Positions 23,745-35,584 of a stretch of 64,000 nucleotides of DNA are shown piece after piece. Within the stretch, counting starts at the first letter, position 1. Each line of letters opens with the position of its first letter. Source of the stretch: Deroplatys truncata (taxonomy: Eukaryota > Arthropoda > Insecta > Mantodea > Mantidae); assembly GCA_030765065.1 (NCBI GenBank), contig CM060987.1:69140557-69204556 (forward strand). The letters are read 5' to 3'. The position numbers and the translations under genes are program-made. A model generated the notes under the pieces. It saw only the letters and a program-made list of their open reading frames with translations. It was not told the origin of the DNA and did no database searches.

Positions 23745-24058
23745 TAATACGATTTGGATTGGATTGGTGGTGCAGAGGAGTGGGTTCGGCACCGATCCAG
23801 GAATGAGCATATTTTACCGACACCCCGGGAGGAAACGATTAGGTGAAGGAGACACAGGGCGGCCGGAACCAGGAATGACGGCACAACAATAACAGGGTCC
23901 CTACATTTGCAGGTACGGTCCTTATACCCCGGAAACAAGCCGAGAGCCGAGGAACGGAGAAAGTTTACAGAGAGCGTCGTTTTTCTTTGCCACGCTGCAC
24001 CGAAACCCCATCACCGACACTTCCAACCTGAAACAGACCAAACGGGGTGAAGGATGAA
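23745..24058 (-). repeat. SINE family S2, 3' part only
   Basis: Matches the 3' half of the S2 copy at 27819-28366 (shared landmarks on the minus strand: TTTCGGTGCAGC, TCTCCGTYCCTCGGC, GGGTATAAGGAC, CTGGATCG). It ends in a (TCCAA)n-like tail near 23750. The tRNA head is absent; it abuts an R fragment at 24062. Confidence 0.75.
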
Positions 24059-24061
24059 TGA

Positions 24062-24392
24062 AACATATGGTATTTTTATCAAAATCGTCACAGCCATTTT
24101 TGAGAAAATCAAAAACGTTTCTATCTGAAAGGTAGTTTGAGTTTGGAGGATTTTCTAGAAAATCTTTGTGTCGTATATTTGGAAGATGTGAACTTAAATA
24201 CCAAGTTTTGTATATAACCGACTTTTCGTTTTTAAATTATGCTGTTAGAGACACACACACCCACAAACGCACCTTTTGGGGGATAAAGATGCCTAAAAGC
24301 TCATGTATTTCTTGTGAAATCACGGTGTCAAATTTTTGGATGTAATACAATACTTACTCTAATTGCTGTAAGTATTTGTTAAAGAAAGTAAA
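24062..24392 (-). repeat. R-family repeat, head-side fragment
   Basis: Minus strand from the head at about 24390 (TACTTTCTTTAAC) through CATGAGCTTTTAGGC and AAAAACGAAAAGTCGG to GATTTTGATAAAAATACC at 24065, where it meets the SINE piece. Confidence 0.75.
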
Positions 24393-25554
24393 AAGAGAAA
24401 GAGGCAAAGAAAGAAGGGTTATATCGAAGCTAATAGCAGGATGGCACAAGTAGAGCTGCTAGTTAGGAATTAAGTAGTGTGAGCTAAAAAGTGAATGTAT
24501 AATAGAGTAAATGAAGATGATTTCTCCTAGAGAGAGGATGTCTCACTAGTGTAGGGCTACTGGAATATTAATTTTACTAGTTCCACCAAAGGGAGACAGA
24601 CAAGTTGATGTCCCACGTACGTGGCAGTCTAAACATGGCCATGCATAGTCAATTGCCGTTTTGATGTATAAAGTTGGAGATGTATATGAGGCCGCGGCTT
24701 GCGGCGAGTGCATTAGACTGGACTAGGGTCTTGCGGCAAAGCTACCTGGAACATGGTAAAGCGGGATTTTCAGCAGAATTTGGTTTATTTGAAGTTGGTG
24801 CCGCATGGTAATGCCGCATTAATAATCAATGACGTTTCCCTACACCTTGGCGATATCTCAGCGGCAGGAGAATCATAAAATAAGACACGGAGAGGGGGAG
24901 ACATCATTTGATTTACAGGAAGGGGAACCGAATTCAAATTCACTCTCGATACATAGTAGGAGGTGTTGCATATGGAGCACAACGCCGCTCTTTTATCCTT
25001 CAAGAAGGACAGCTAACTGCTGCTAGCTCTGAGTTACTTAACGTTTCAGTTACCTGTACCCTTTTCGGTATGGGTAACCATTAGCATCACTCGCAAGATC
25101 ACCTGGGCCATGTTCCACACTTCTTACAATAATTTCCATATTAACAATTTACAAATAAAAAAAAATCTGTAAACTGTAAAGCTTGTAAATTTGTAAAGTT
25201 TGAGGAAGTTTATAAATTCAGATAAACAATTTACAAACGTACTATGCGCATTCTGACATATTCCGTTTCGAGGATTCTCCAAATATACGCTACAAGAACG
25301 ACTAGATCTATTAAGTATCCGTACTGCTAGCACATTTGAGAGCTACTCATTTAAAAGCATTAACTTCTCTGTATACACTTAGGCCTATTAAAGCCTTACA
25401 AACTCCAAACATGTCTGCTGTTGCATGAAACTGAGAGACAGTTTCCATCCAAAGTAAGACAATGCGCAGTTGTTTACAGATTAAGGCTCCATTCTTGTTT
25501 ATTGCATTTGATTGTGATGTCCAATATCTTGCAATAGCAAGTTGAGGGGTTGAA
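24393..25554. other. Unassigned stretch
   Basis: 24600-25020 is somewhat GC-richer, with short frames on both strands (for example 24829-25026), but has no recognised motif. 25130-25260 is AT-rich with local self-complementarity. Confidence 0.4.
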
Positions 25555-26765
25555 AAAAAACAAAAAGAAATAAAAAAATTGATTTTTAAGAAAGGGTATA
25601 AACTAAGAAAGACCGAAAAGTGTTATTGGGAAGGAACGAAGCTGGAAGTAGTGAGGACTATTGGCTACCTAGGAGTAAGGCTCAATAGTGAAGGGGATTG
25701 GGGAGAACAGAAGAAAAAACTACTATCAAAGGGGGAAACAAGCAATACAGGTAATCAGAGCATGCGTGAACAAAATCCCAGAAATGCAAATTGCGTGGCT
25801 ACAAAGGATAGTAGCAGAGTGGTGGAAGCAAGGATGTTATACGCAGCTGGAAATAGGATGGGAAAATGTAGATGCTATACATAGAAAATTTTGCAAAATA
25901 AGCCTGGGATAGCACAAGCAAAACTAGAGAGGGTGTGAGCTAAATGCAAAATGGTAGAAAGGACAATCAAATACTGGTTCACAATAAAGCTACTGGAGAA
26001 AAATGAGCTACTAAAGCAATGCTTGGTTGTACAGGAGAAAATGGCGAAAAAAGAAACTTGGATGCACAAGATACAGACAACATTGGAAGAAATAGGAATG
26101 GGGGAAACATGGGCAGAAAGAAACACAAAAGTAAGGGTTTCTGGAAATAAATTAGAACAAGAGTGGAGGATATGAAAAGCAGGAAATTATTAGTAGTTTC
26201 AAGGAAAAAAGGTCATTAATAGATTATAAATATTTAAAAACGCAATGGGGAAAAGAAACATACGTCGAAGTATGTCACAAAGAGGCCAGAATGGGGTATT
26301 CAAGGGTGAGGACAGGTGTAATTAATTTAAGTGGTCTAACAGGAAGAAGAAGGGGGGAGAGAGATGTATTAAATGTAATGGATTACATGACAATTGGCAT
26401 TACATTCTGGAATGCGAGGAGACGGATAAAGGAAGAGAGAATTTAATACAAGAGAAATGGAAAAACTTACCAATAGAGCTAAAATTTAGGAAGATTTTTA
26501 ATACAAGATCAAGTGAATATATGGAGAAAGCAGGAAATGTTTGGGAAAAAATAGGTTAAAGTGCTTAAAAGAGTGCTTAATTGGAGAAAATAAGGAAAAA
26601 GGGTAACAAGGCAAAAAAGTAAATAGTGTAAAATTATACTTCCCCATTATATATACAACAGGATGTTAAATATAAAGAGAAGAGAAATAATAAGCAACTC
26701 CATTGTATTGTAAACATGCATAAATTGCATGCAAGTTCAAAGTAGACAATAAATCATTCATTCAT
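25555..26765 (+). mobile_element. 5'-truncated LINE, RT C-terminal end and 3' UTR
   Basis: Starts inside the RT palm/thumb (MIFKKGYKLRKTEKCYWEG, TKLEVVRTIGYLGVRLNSEG). It continues in another frame with KQAIQVIRACVNKIPEMQI and GWENVDAIHRKFCKISLG, then ERTIKYWFTIKLLEKNELL, and finally RTGVINLSGLTGRRRGERC then KCNGLHDNWHYILECEE. The latter is a Cys-His end typical of LINE ORF2 C-termini, ending VWEKIG stop near 26560. The 3' UTR runs to a CATTCATTCAT tail near 26752-26765. Several frame changes are present. YLGV and the CX2C-HX-C style end suggest a Jockey/CR1/I-like element; the exact clade is unclear. Confidence 0.75.
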
Positions 26766-27818
26766 AAGCAAATTGGAGTTCTGAGCCTAACATGTTTGTC
26801 TTCTGCAACTCCTTGCATGAGCTTCATAATTATCTGAAACACTGGAACTGCTGCTAAATAGCATTTTATGAACCCGTATACCTTTTGTATCTGTATTTTT
26901 CTCACAAATATGATTAAAATATGTTTCTTTACAAACCTTAAGTCATTTGTAGATAAAAGGCTATTTTACCAATGTGCGAAATTACTATTTGGTTATGAAA
27001 CAAAACGTATGTAAATTCTCTAAAATTTCGTAATTAAGCTTGTTTGTAAAGTTCGACTTTATAAGTTTCCACTATGAAATAGATTTTTACAAATTACAAG
27101 CAGATTTTACAATTTACACAATTATAAACGTTGTGAAAGGAACCCATCGTGTTCTCAACAAAGGTGGTCTTAAAGTATTGAATTTTATGTCGTGTCCAAG
27201 TGCAAAGACCTTACAAAATGTTTTTAAAACAAAACTGATTACGTGGCTTTCCCCATCTACCATAATTTACGTACATTTATGTGTGTTCTGTAAACTATTC
27301 GTTATACAAAACATTTTTATACTACTTGTTAATCATGATAGATGTTTTAAAAATGGTTTTAACAAGTTTTTTTGTAGCTACATAAAACATAACGGGGCTA
27401 GTACGGCAGTCAAATGTATAAAAAAAAACCTCTCTAGTAGTGTGAATGGACTTGATAATTTGAATACTCTTTACACAACAACGGATTGCTATATTGCGAT
27501 ATGAGTATCGGAAATGCATTGTTACAGAATCGAGGAATAGTTTGGAAAGGGCGAGACGAAGTCGAATCTTTACCATTTTCAAGATTATGTTGTGTATTCC
27601 CCACACATGTATTGCACACTATTGTTTGGGCGATCGTCTGTTTTATTTTTTTATACTGAAGAGGCATGGAAAGTTGGGTGTGCGTTATCGATTCTTGAAA
27701 AATCTAGGATGAGAGGGTTTCCAGTAATGTTTGAAGGGTACCATTGGTTGTAATACCTTATTACTGACTATTAAAAGGATTTTAATTAAGTTCTCAGAGT
27801 GTATTTTATTTCTCCCCT
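26766..27818. other. AT-rich stretch with a long but low-complexity ORF
   Basis: A 154-residue plus-strand frame (27040-27504) is open, but its residue use (Phe, Ile, Asn, Lys, Tyr) is what AT-rich DNA gives by chance. No domain was recognised, and antisense frames are also open. I do not call a gene. Confidence 0.4.
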
Positions 27819-28366
27819 GGATTGGATTGTAAAGCGGAGGGGATTCAGCAGCGATCCAGAATTAAGGATATTGTTCCGACGCCCCATGAGGGAGGGATCA
27901 GCTGAAAAGAGACACGGGCAGGCGAAACCAGTTGTGACGCTACAGCAGGGTCCTTGCAGTTTCCAGTTTGAGACACCTGGCAGTCGGACAGACAGACCGG
28001 GGATCTCGCTCCATACAGGGTCCAGCGCCTTCCATCAAGGGACGTCCTTATACCCAGCAACCAGCCGAAGGCCGAGGGACGGAGAAGACTCAGAGAGCAT
28101 CCTTTTTCCCTGCCATGCTGCACCGAAACACCATCGTCGACGCTTCCAACCCTAAAACAGGCTAAATGCGGTAAACGATGAATGAAACGATTGTGGAACG
28201 AAATGGAGGTATAAGAAATTCGGTGGGTGAACCACACCAGCATTCACCTGACGATCTAGAAAACCCCGAAAAAAACCATGGGTCAGAGTGGGCGATCGCC
28301 GGGAATCGAACACGCGACCTACCGAATGCAGGCCATAAACGTTATTGCCTGAGCCATCCCGCTCAG
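27819..28366 (-). repeat. tRNA-headed SINE, family S2, full length with target duplication
   Basis: Minus strand: GGATGGCTCAGGCAATAACG (A box), GTGTTCGATTCCCGGCG (B box), CCATGGTTTTTTTCGGGG, then a ~400-bp body with GGTTTCGGTGCAGC-like and GGTATAAGGACGTCCC landmarks, ending in CCAATCCAG near 27820. Flanks TATTTCTCCCCT (27807-27818) and TATTTCTCACCCT (28367-28379) are near-identical target duplications. At about 548 bp it is long for a SINE. Confidence 0.85.
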
Positions 28367-28379
28367 TATTTCTCACCCT

Positions 28380-28639
28380 AGTGCATATTCTATGTTATTA
28401 CAGCCACTAAATTTATGTTGGTAGACATAGATTTCCTTGGGAAAAATTTCATGGTTTGGAATTCTAAATTTGCTTTTGTAAAAATACCATCGGAAACGGC
28501 AACTAGCTCTATACTGGCTGCAGCTACAAAAAAGCAATATAACACAAATTTGGTAGAAGAATTCAGGTTGCATCTCTTATGGTTGATAACTAATACGACA
28601 TTCATTCGGAATGAAGGACATTTATATGTTATTCATAGA
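28380..28639. other. Short unassigned segment
   Basis: Open on the plus strand from 28415 (LVDIDFLGKNFMVWNSKFAF and onwards), then running into the R fragment at 28640. No family is recognised and I do not call a gene. Confidence 0.3.
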
Positions 28640-28868
28640 AAGATCAAAATGTTCCTTTTATTCCTTACTTCATTTGTTAGTTTAAGCAAAATCGTTATGC
28701 CACTTTTAAAAAGTAAACAAGTAAACATGTTCCATGTAAACGGTAGTTTGGAACGTAAATTTCGTGAAAATCTTCATCTCATATGCACGGAAGACACTGG
28801 ACTTGACTACTAAAATTAGTATTCATCCGAATTTACTTTCGAGAGTTATACTGCTCTCTCACTCTCAC

Positions 28869-28914
<46 letters not shown>

Positions 28915-28935
28915 AAAGACACACGCACTAAATAT
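28640..28935 (-). repeat. Diverged R-family fragment with expanded microsatellite
   Basis: Recognisable pieces: ACATGTTCCATGTAAACGG, TTTCGTGAAAATCTTC and GAAGACACTGGACTTG, then TATTCATCCGAATTTAC. At the place where the family has CACAGACACACAC lies a (TC)n(AC)n run (28853-28915). Confidence 0.6.
28853..28915 (+). repeat. (TC)n(AC)n microsatellite
   Basis: Alternating CT repeat passing directly into an AC repeat, located inside an R-family fragment at its CA-rich site. Confidence 0.95.
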
Positions 28936-29394
28936 ATGATTCAGTCATGCATTATACCTTTACAAATTTGCATACATATCTTATATGTCACAAAATGTAT
29001 TAAAGGACGATTTTTCTACCCAACTTTTGTTAATCCCGATACATTTTTTGCATAAAAATAATTTCAAAAGTAACACTAAGTACTTAGTTGCATACATCAC
29101 GTGGAATACACGTTCAGTGTTCGTCGAAAGCAAGGAGAGAGAAATTCAGAAGTTGTAATCGTGGAGGAATAAATTGTTCTTCTTTTGACAGTGTAACAAC
29201 CTCTTACTAAGGAAAGACATATTTCATTAATGCCTTTTGTGAAGCAGGTCTATCTCTTATGTTTCATAGTTATATAGGATTATAAAAAATTTAACCAGAA
29301 AAGAGGTTATTCACAAATATTCTTCAATCATATGATATTTCAATTCAAACGTTTAGAGTCTTTGAGATACAAAAAAATAACTAATATTTTTCGT
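28936..29394. other. AT-rich stretch, nothing recognised
   Basis: Short frames only. No repeat termini, pol III boxes or coding motifs were seen. Confidence 0.45.
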
Positions 29395-29640
29395 TTCAAC
29401 TGTAATATGGGTTGGAGGATTTTGTTATAAATGTTGAAGGACTCACTTAAAGTACAAAGTGTGGTATATATGAGACTTTTAGTATTTGAATTCCGCTTTT
29501 CACAGATTTCTTTCCTAAATCACATGTTTAAATCCTAAAAATCACATTTTTGTGTTATTGTACCTATAGTGAAAGCCGAGTGTCAAAGTTTTGGATGTAT
29601 AATACTTTTTCTACCTACATAGGCAAGCGGTAGAGAAAGT
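29395..29640 (-). repeat. R-family fragment, head side, diverged
   Basis: Minus strand head at 29640 (ACTTTCTCTACCGC), then CCAAAACTTTGACAC, a diverged CA-rich segment, and CTCCAACCCATATTACAG near 29400. Confidence 0.6.
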
Positions 29641-30029
29641 AATAATGCTCTTTCAGAAAGTTTCCCCTCCAAAAGAACCAGTTTCAGCTAGACATTTGTT
29701 TTGTTCAATTTGTATATGCCGCTTGTTAATGAATAACAAGGAAAATTATGTCAGTTTGTAACAGTTTGATAAATACAATCCACACGAGTGTCATCCTCAA
29801 AGAAATTTAAATAGAAATTAGCATTCAAATACCAAAAGAAACGTAAAACAGCGTTATAGAATGACATTCCACGGGGCAGGTTTCGATTGTCACTTAAGTT
29901 ACACTCTTAAAAATGGAATATGGGTATAACCAAAGGATCCCCAAGTATATGACAGTAGACAGGAATGTGAACGGCGATATGTAATTTCATTATACGTTAT
30001 AGTTTTTTTTTTAATTTGGGCTCGTCTCT
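29641..30029. other. Unassigned stretch
   Basis: No gene or repeat structure supported. Confidence 0.4.
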
Positions 30030-30940
30030 GAAAAGTTATTTTAAATAAATTATGTGTTTTAAAGATATCTACAATTTTTGGCTTATACGTTTTCGTTATC
30101 CCTTGACGTTTACCAGTTATACAAGATTATACAATTTTTTCCAAATGAAGAGGACATCATAGGCTATTCCCAGAAAATTCAAATTATACATTTTATTTGT
30201 CATGTAAATATCTTAAATATATTGCATTTTAATCAAAATCGTTACAGCCATTTTTAAGAAGATAAAAATTTGAAAATCATATTCCGTGCACTATCTTGTA
30301 AACCTAAATTTACATATGCAGCCCTTTGGTTCTAAAAAAAAAGTGTTAATTTAATTTGTGATGGAGATGAGCCTAAATACCTAGTTTGCTGTTGATCCGA
30401 CTTTTCGTTTTTCAGTTATGCTGTTCACAGACAATTACGCGCACGCACACACACACAAAACCTTTCTAAAAGTGCTTTTTTGGGACTCAGGGGACCTCAA
30501 AACATGTATTGCAGGTGAAATCTCGGTATCGAATTTTTTGGTGGAATGCGATACCTTTTCTACTTAGTATACAGCGTGGTCCATTTAAGTTGTGACTGTA
30601 CAATGTCTCCAAAACTAAGCGTTGTAGAAGGAATCATCTTTAATAAAGGTTGCTTGATATTATGGGGGAAAGCAAGTCGTGTTTTATATTTAAACGTTGT
30701 GATGGTCATTTTAAGGTCAATTTAAATTGACCCTAATGTAGGTTCTCATTTTAAAACATTAAATCGACCCTAAAATGACCATCATAATGTCCTCCAAACA
30801 AAATACGACTAATGGCATGTACTTTCCCCCAAAATATCAAGCAACTTTCATCAAAGACGTTTCTTTCTATACAACGCTTAGTTTCGGAGACATTGTACAG
30901 TCACAACTTAAATGGTCCACCCTGTATACGTGTAGAGAAG
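30030..30940 (-). repeat. R-family repeat split by a MITE
   Basis: The R copy runs on the minus strand from the head near 30938 (CTTCTCTACACG) across an inserted 357-bp MITE (30570-30926) into GTATCGCATTCCACC (about 30545) and on to AAATTGTAGATATC near 30070. Removing the MITE restores the expected family order at the head (CTACTTAG joined to TACGTGTAGAG). Confidence 0.8.
30570..30926. mobile_element. 357-bp hairpin MITE of Tc1/mariner type, TA target
   Basis: The two halves are almost exact reverse complements: TACAGCGTGGTCCATTTAAG at the left matches the complement of the right end (CAGGGTGGACCATTT). Pairing continues through GTTGTGACTGTACAATGTC to the centre with few mismatches. It is flanked by TA duplications (30568-30569 and 30927-30928). 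It has no coding capacity. The ends (CAGGGTGG) and TA target fit a Tc1/mariner-mobilised MITE. It sits in an R copy, so it is the younger of the two. Confidence 0.9.
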
Positions 30941-31665
30941 TGCTAAAGAAAGAAAGGAATTTTTATAAAATGGCCCGTTTCGGAAGGAAACGTTCCAGAC
31001 CCAAGCTTAAAGTATCTTCCCGGCATTTGCCAATTATGAGGACTGAGGAAAATCTGGTAAAAAACTCATCAGGGAAGACGCTCCTGGTGGTATTTGGACG
31101 CAGATCTCCAGTTCACGGTGTTAATGTGTCTTTGTCTTGTCTATCTGTCTGTCTGTCAGAATATAAGTTGAATCTACATCTTAGTTAGGATACTTCCCCC
31201 ACCCAGATCGACTTGAAGCGGACTTCTTGAAGATCAGAATTGGAAGGTTTCTCGGAATTTTCCACTGTGTTTACTCTGCCAGACACGCTCATTTTACCAC
31301 TATAATATATAATGATATATTCTTCAATTGGCTAGTGTGTTTGGTGCCTAATGAAAATAAGATGGTTCATATATTTTTTTCTGGCAAAACTTGACTACTT
31401 TTGGAAACTCCGGTTTATCTCCGTCTGTTTCTAATATTACCTATTTCACTCGCTCCAGTTGGTTACATATTTAGCCTAATTCCTGTGATGGATTTTTCCC
31501 CGCGGTTCGTTTGCCAATTACCTTTTTCTGTTAGCCGGCTTCCTGTACAAAGTTTACCATTTACAATATTCAGTTTTGCAGGCATACACAATATTATTTT
31601 ATTATTTACATATATGGTATGCTTATCTGATTTCTCATCATCCATTCCTTCTTAATCAGTCTTTG
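30941..31665. other. Unassigned stretch
   Basis: A minus-strand frame at 31463-31645 and plus frames nearby are not recognised. No terminal structures were seen. Confidence 0.4.
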
Positions 31666-32660
31666 AGGCATTTTAACACTTAAATGATTTTAGTCAAATT
31701 ATATAATAAAAAAAATATAATAACAGCCCGCCTTAAAGCAATATGTGTATAATATAATATATAAAATGCATGTAACAGTCATTGTATTAATGTTTATATT
31801 ATTATGTACATTTTCAATAATGTTATGTGAATGTATTACATAATTCAATAATGTAGGAGCTGTGAGAATAATAGCTTAAAAGTTGCTAACAATGAGGTAA
31901 CCTTGAGGCAATAATTAGTAAGGTAAGTGTAATAATGCTACCAGTCATTCTTGGAGCAACAATAATGTAATTTTTGTGACAGTTTATAAAATAGCCAATC
32001 AGCAACCAGAAAAAACCTTAAGTTAAATAAAAGTACCTATTCTATTGGATTATAAATAACCCATCAGAGACTTCAAATAAAGAAATTTACAAATTTAAGC
32101 GGTAGAAATCAAGTCAGTTGCTTGTAGACAGCGCTCAAAACTAGACGTGTTGGTTGTAGACAGTGTTCCTAACCGGACGCGAGATGTGTCCTCGAGAAAT
32201 TTAATACGTATTCGTGGGAGACGAAAATAGTTTAGGTGTTAAAAAGTGCAAGTAATTAATAAAATAATCTCACAGCTCTCTATATCAGTGAAGTGTTATT
32301 TAAATTGTGTCAAAGATTAATAAATGTAGTGAAGTAAACATTATAATCTGTGTAAGCCTACATTCTCCAGCCGCACTACGCCTTGCAAAGAAATACATGT
32401 CTCTAATAATAACACTGACGCAGCCGAGGCAAACATAAGTATATAATATTTAAAGAAACAGTGAAATTACAAAGTTAATATTTTTTAAACTTGGGGCAAA
32501 GACCACCGGAAAGTACATTTGGGGCGAAGGCTACCGGAAACCTTTTACCATACGTGCGGTTGCTACTACTTCAAGTTCGGCTCCCCAACAGTTGAACTAC
32601 AATACAACAAAACAACTTCAAATTGGCTCCCAAAACGTGGGGCAAATAACAATACAACAA
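31666..32660 (+). mobile_element. LTR-like fossil, copy 2
   Basis: Same order of parts as the copy at 6.5-7.4 kb: GCCCGCCTTAAAGCAATATG near 31728, GTAGGAGCTGTGAGAA, paired CCAATCA motifs, and a late leader with primer-site-like GGCTCCCAAAACGTGGGGC (about 32625). It shares an extra upstream block (TTAACACTTAAATGATTTTA) with copy 3 but not copy 1. No coding for gag or pol is attached. Broken and old. Confidence 0.45.
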
Positions 32661-33594
32661 AGCTTCTTCATATTTTATTTTATCATTAATTCCTACTTCG
32701 AAATGTTTCTTCCTACAGTTATTCTATTTCCTCTACATCTTTCTTTTGCATAATTTCTTTATATTTGATGTGAGGTATGTGTTTCCTCTAAAGAGTAGAG
32801 TAAGTCATATGAATACAAAACAACAGCTTTTTTGTTATCCTTTTAATATGTGGGATAATACAGTCTCGACACAATACCCCAACGAATGATAGCACATTTG
32901 TTAAACAGATGAACGACTGCAAACGCAACGCTCTGTATCACTTTACATAATTACTTACATAGCAAAGCAACTTTGGCAATTCAGCAACGGGCTTATTGAA
33001 AAGGGAAAGTTTGTTGTTCGCAGTTATATGGGAATGGATCATGTGCAGCAAATGAAAATCTGCCTTTACCAAAGGTTATCCGTAGTCTGAATGTGGGCTG
33101 AGGCGCGAAAGTTTTGTTGTATACAAGAAAGACATTTAATGTGTGCTGTATAGCAGCCATTTGGAATTAAAATGGGGTGCTTTGGGGAAACGTGGATTAC
33201 AGGCAGTTATCATCATACGGTACTTCTGAAGCCCTCGTTGAATAGCGCAGGCATTTTATCTTTCATTGTGTGTATTTGAGGGGTACTGTGTAATGTATAC
33301 GCAAACCCTAACAAAGTGTTATCGAGATAATGGCTTAAAATATTTTTATTTTTATTCAATATTTTTAAAAGTCATTCTGGCTTAGCGTGCCATTTTATTC
33401 CATTCTCTGTTGATACTCATCTTATTCTAACCATGGAATTTCGAAATAAATTAGCAATATCTTATTCAATAATAATCATTATTAAGTTTAGATAATTGAG
33501 TAAGTTCTTTTAAGATACGTGAGCAGTTATTTTTTTACTTTTTATTTCTGAGTTTCTGAAAAACACTGCATATGATGCCCACCTATCGCAATCT
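32661..33594. other. AT-rich stretch, nothing recognised
   Basis: No gene, repeat pair or tRNA-like box could be supported. Confidence 0.5.
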
Positions 33595-34382
33595 GGACTA
33601 TCTTAGCATAACTGAGAGGCCGAAGTCTCGCCTTTTTGGCCTCCGTTTCGTCTTTAAGCGGAGTACCCTCCTACCTGATTCGAGATACCAGAAGTACCCA
33701 GTTTAGGTACAGGTGAGGCTTCTGGAGGGTGCCCCTTAACATGGAAGGCATCTCCTTCCCCACTTTGAGTCAGTTTCCTATCCCTCTTCCTCGTCCTCTT
33801 CTTTTTAGCACCCTATTGACTCTCTGTCATCAAGTTTAGAGTACCAACCTCATTGGTCAGTGTCCCCAAACCTGTGGTATTGTGGTATTCTCAATATCCT
33901 TTCAGAGCGGAAGTGTTTCCCCAAATCTCTCGGAGACACCGGGGTAGCACGTTTCCTTTTTGATTCCCTTCCTCCAATTTTGCGAATCCCCATTAGAGCT
34001 CCCCTCATTAAAGTGTTAGTAACTTTCATTGTTGCTGCCACGAATGGATAAGAATTACTTTGGCCCGCCCAGGCAGAGCGCCGCAGTACCTGGGTGAGAC
34101 TAAATACTCTCCGAGTCATAGGTATCCCAGAGGCTCAGTTAACGACGCATCTTCCAGTGCCATGTACCCCTTCAGCGCGGGTCGCTTAGTACCTTGGAGT
34201 TGGGGAGTAAGTTCGCCTGTTATTTGTTATTCAGAGACAAATCTTACCAGTATCTTGGTAGTCAGCCGATATTGCCGAACAGGTTCTGGCAATCTACACC
34301 CGCGGACGGTCCAGTACCCACTCAAGGTTCAACTTTGGAGGCTTGCGGGCTGAAAGGCCACTTTAGAGGTCCCCGGATACTG
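33595..34382. other. GC-richer block of unknown identity
   Basis: A sharply bounded ~790-bp block, GC-richer than both flanks. It starts near a small hairpin (GAGGCCGAAGTCTCG with GGCCTC, about 33610-33645) and ends exactly where an R copy begins (34383). Frames are open in short runs on both strands (33850-34119 minus, 33860-34051 and 34060-34353 plus), with no recognised domain. A LINE untranslated region, a degraded unknown element or part of a host transcript are all possible. Confidence 0.4.
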
Positions 34383-35042
34383 TTCTATTCGTGTTAATCA
34401 GATAAATCTTTGCGGATATACTTTAATTACACATTTCGTCATAGCTGTTGGAGAATTCAGGAGATTTAAGCTATATGTGGTCCTGGAATATCATATTCCT
34501 TCCACGACATCGCGAGAAACAACTGAATAGTAGCAACACTACAAACAATGACAAAGGTATTAAAAGTTCAAACCAATAACAGCGGATATCTCGGAAATAG
34601 CTGTTTCAAAAGAAAAGTTATTTGAAATAACTGCATTTTAATGAGATCTGCATTTTTGTGCAGTAAGATACTGTCTATCTCTTACGGTTTACCAGTTATA
34701 CAAATTACCTTCCGAATACAGAGGACTTCACAGGTTATTCGCAGAAAGTCCAAGATATACGTTTTATTTTTATGTAAATACCTTAAATATATGATATTTT
34801 GATCAAAATCTTCAGACCCATTTTCAGAAAATAAAAACTAGTGAATTTGTTTTCATATAAGGGTAGTTTGGTATTTATCGACATTTCGTTTTTAAGACAC
34901 GCACACACACGCGCGGACTTTTATCTAAAAATGCTTTCTCTTGGATTCAGGGTGCCTTAAAAATGTATTTGTAGTAAAATCTCGACTTCGAATATTTGAC
35001 TGGAATGCAGTGCTTCCTCTACCTACTAGAAAAAGTAGAATA
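34383..35042 (-). repeat. R-family repeat, B type, tail truncated
   Basis: Minus-strand head at 35040 (CTACTTTTTCTAGTAGG), GCATTCCAGTCAAATATTCG, CATTTTTAAGGCACCC, and the B-type GTTGTTTCTCGCGATG near 34515. The tail side ends against the GC-rich block at 34383. Confidence 0.75.
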
Positions 35043-35584
35043 AAAACAAAATGACGGCTCAAGTCAGGGGGCAAACTGCACTGCATGTTGCAATAATCAT
35101 AAGATTTGGAGCAGTTCCATAGGTGAGCGCATAGTGAAACGTTATGCAGTCCAATATGCATTTTCATAAATCGCGTTATCTCTTGCGGAACTGACAAACG
35201 ATTTCTTTCGAAGCAATATCACACTCGGCTCACTGGTAGGGATTAAAGGCATTTAATCAACAAAGTCTGAGCATAAAACAGGCACCAACTTGGTATCAAT
35301 GATTGTAATATGTATTCTAGACCGGCTGTGGAAGGATAGTCTGAAGAGAATAATTACACAATTGGTTATTGTTGTTGCGGTTGTCACCACCACCTGCGGT
35401 TTGTTCTGGACTCAATCCATCTTTTATCTGGTCGTCCTAAAATTCTTCTGCACGAGGCATGTAGTTTTGGGATTTTTGTTCTAGAGACCAAGTTTCTAAG
35501 GCCTCCAGATTATCCGGCAGCCTAAGGGAGTCATATGAATGAATATTTTAACACTGAAAGCAAGATCAGAGATGACATAATGGC
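35043..35584. other. Unassigned stretch
   Basis: Short frames only; no recognised motif. Confidence 0.4.

Noticed and set aside
25135-27150. Possible inverted repeat between the AT-rich stretches near 25.14-25.23 kb and 27.03-27.15 kb flanking the LINE
   Set aside because: The similarity is patchy and explained by shared TTTACAAATT-type composition; no consistent alignment could be followed by eye.
27040-27504. 154-residue plus-strand ORF
   Set aside because: Residue content is that of AT-rich random sequence, an antisense frame is equally open, and no domain or gene context supports it.
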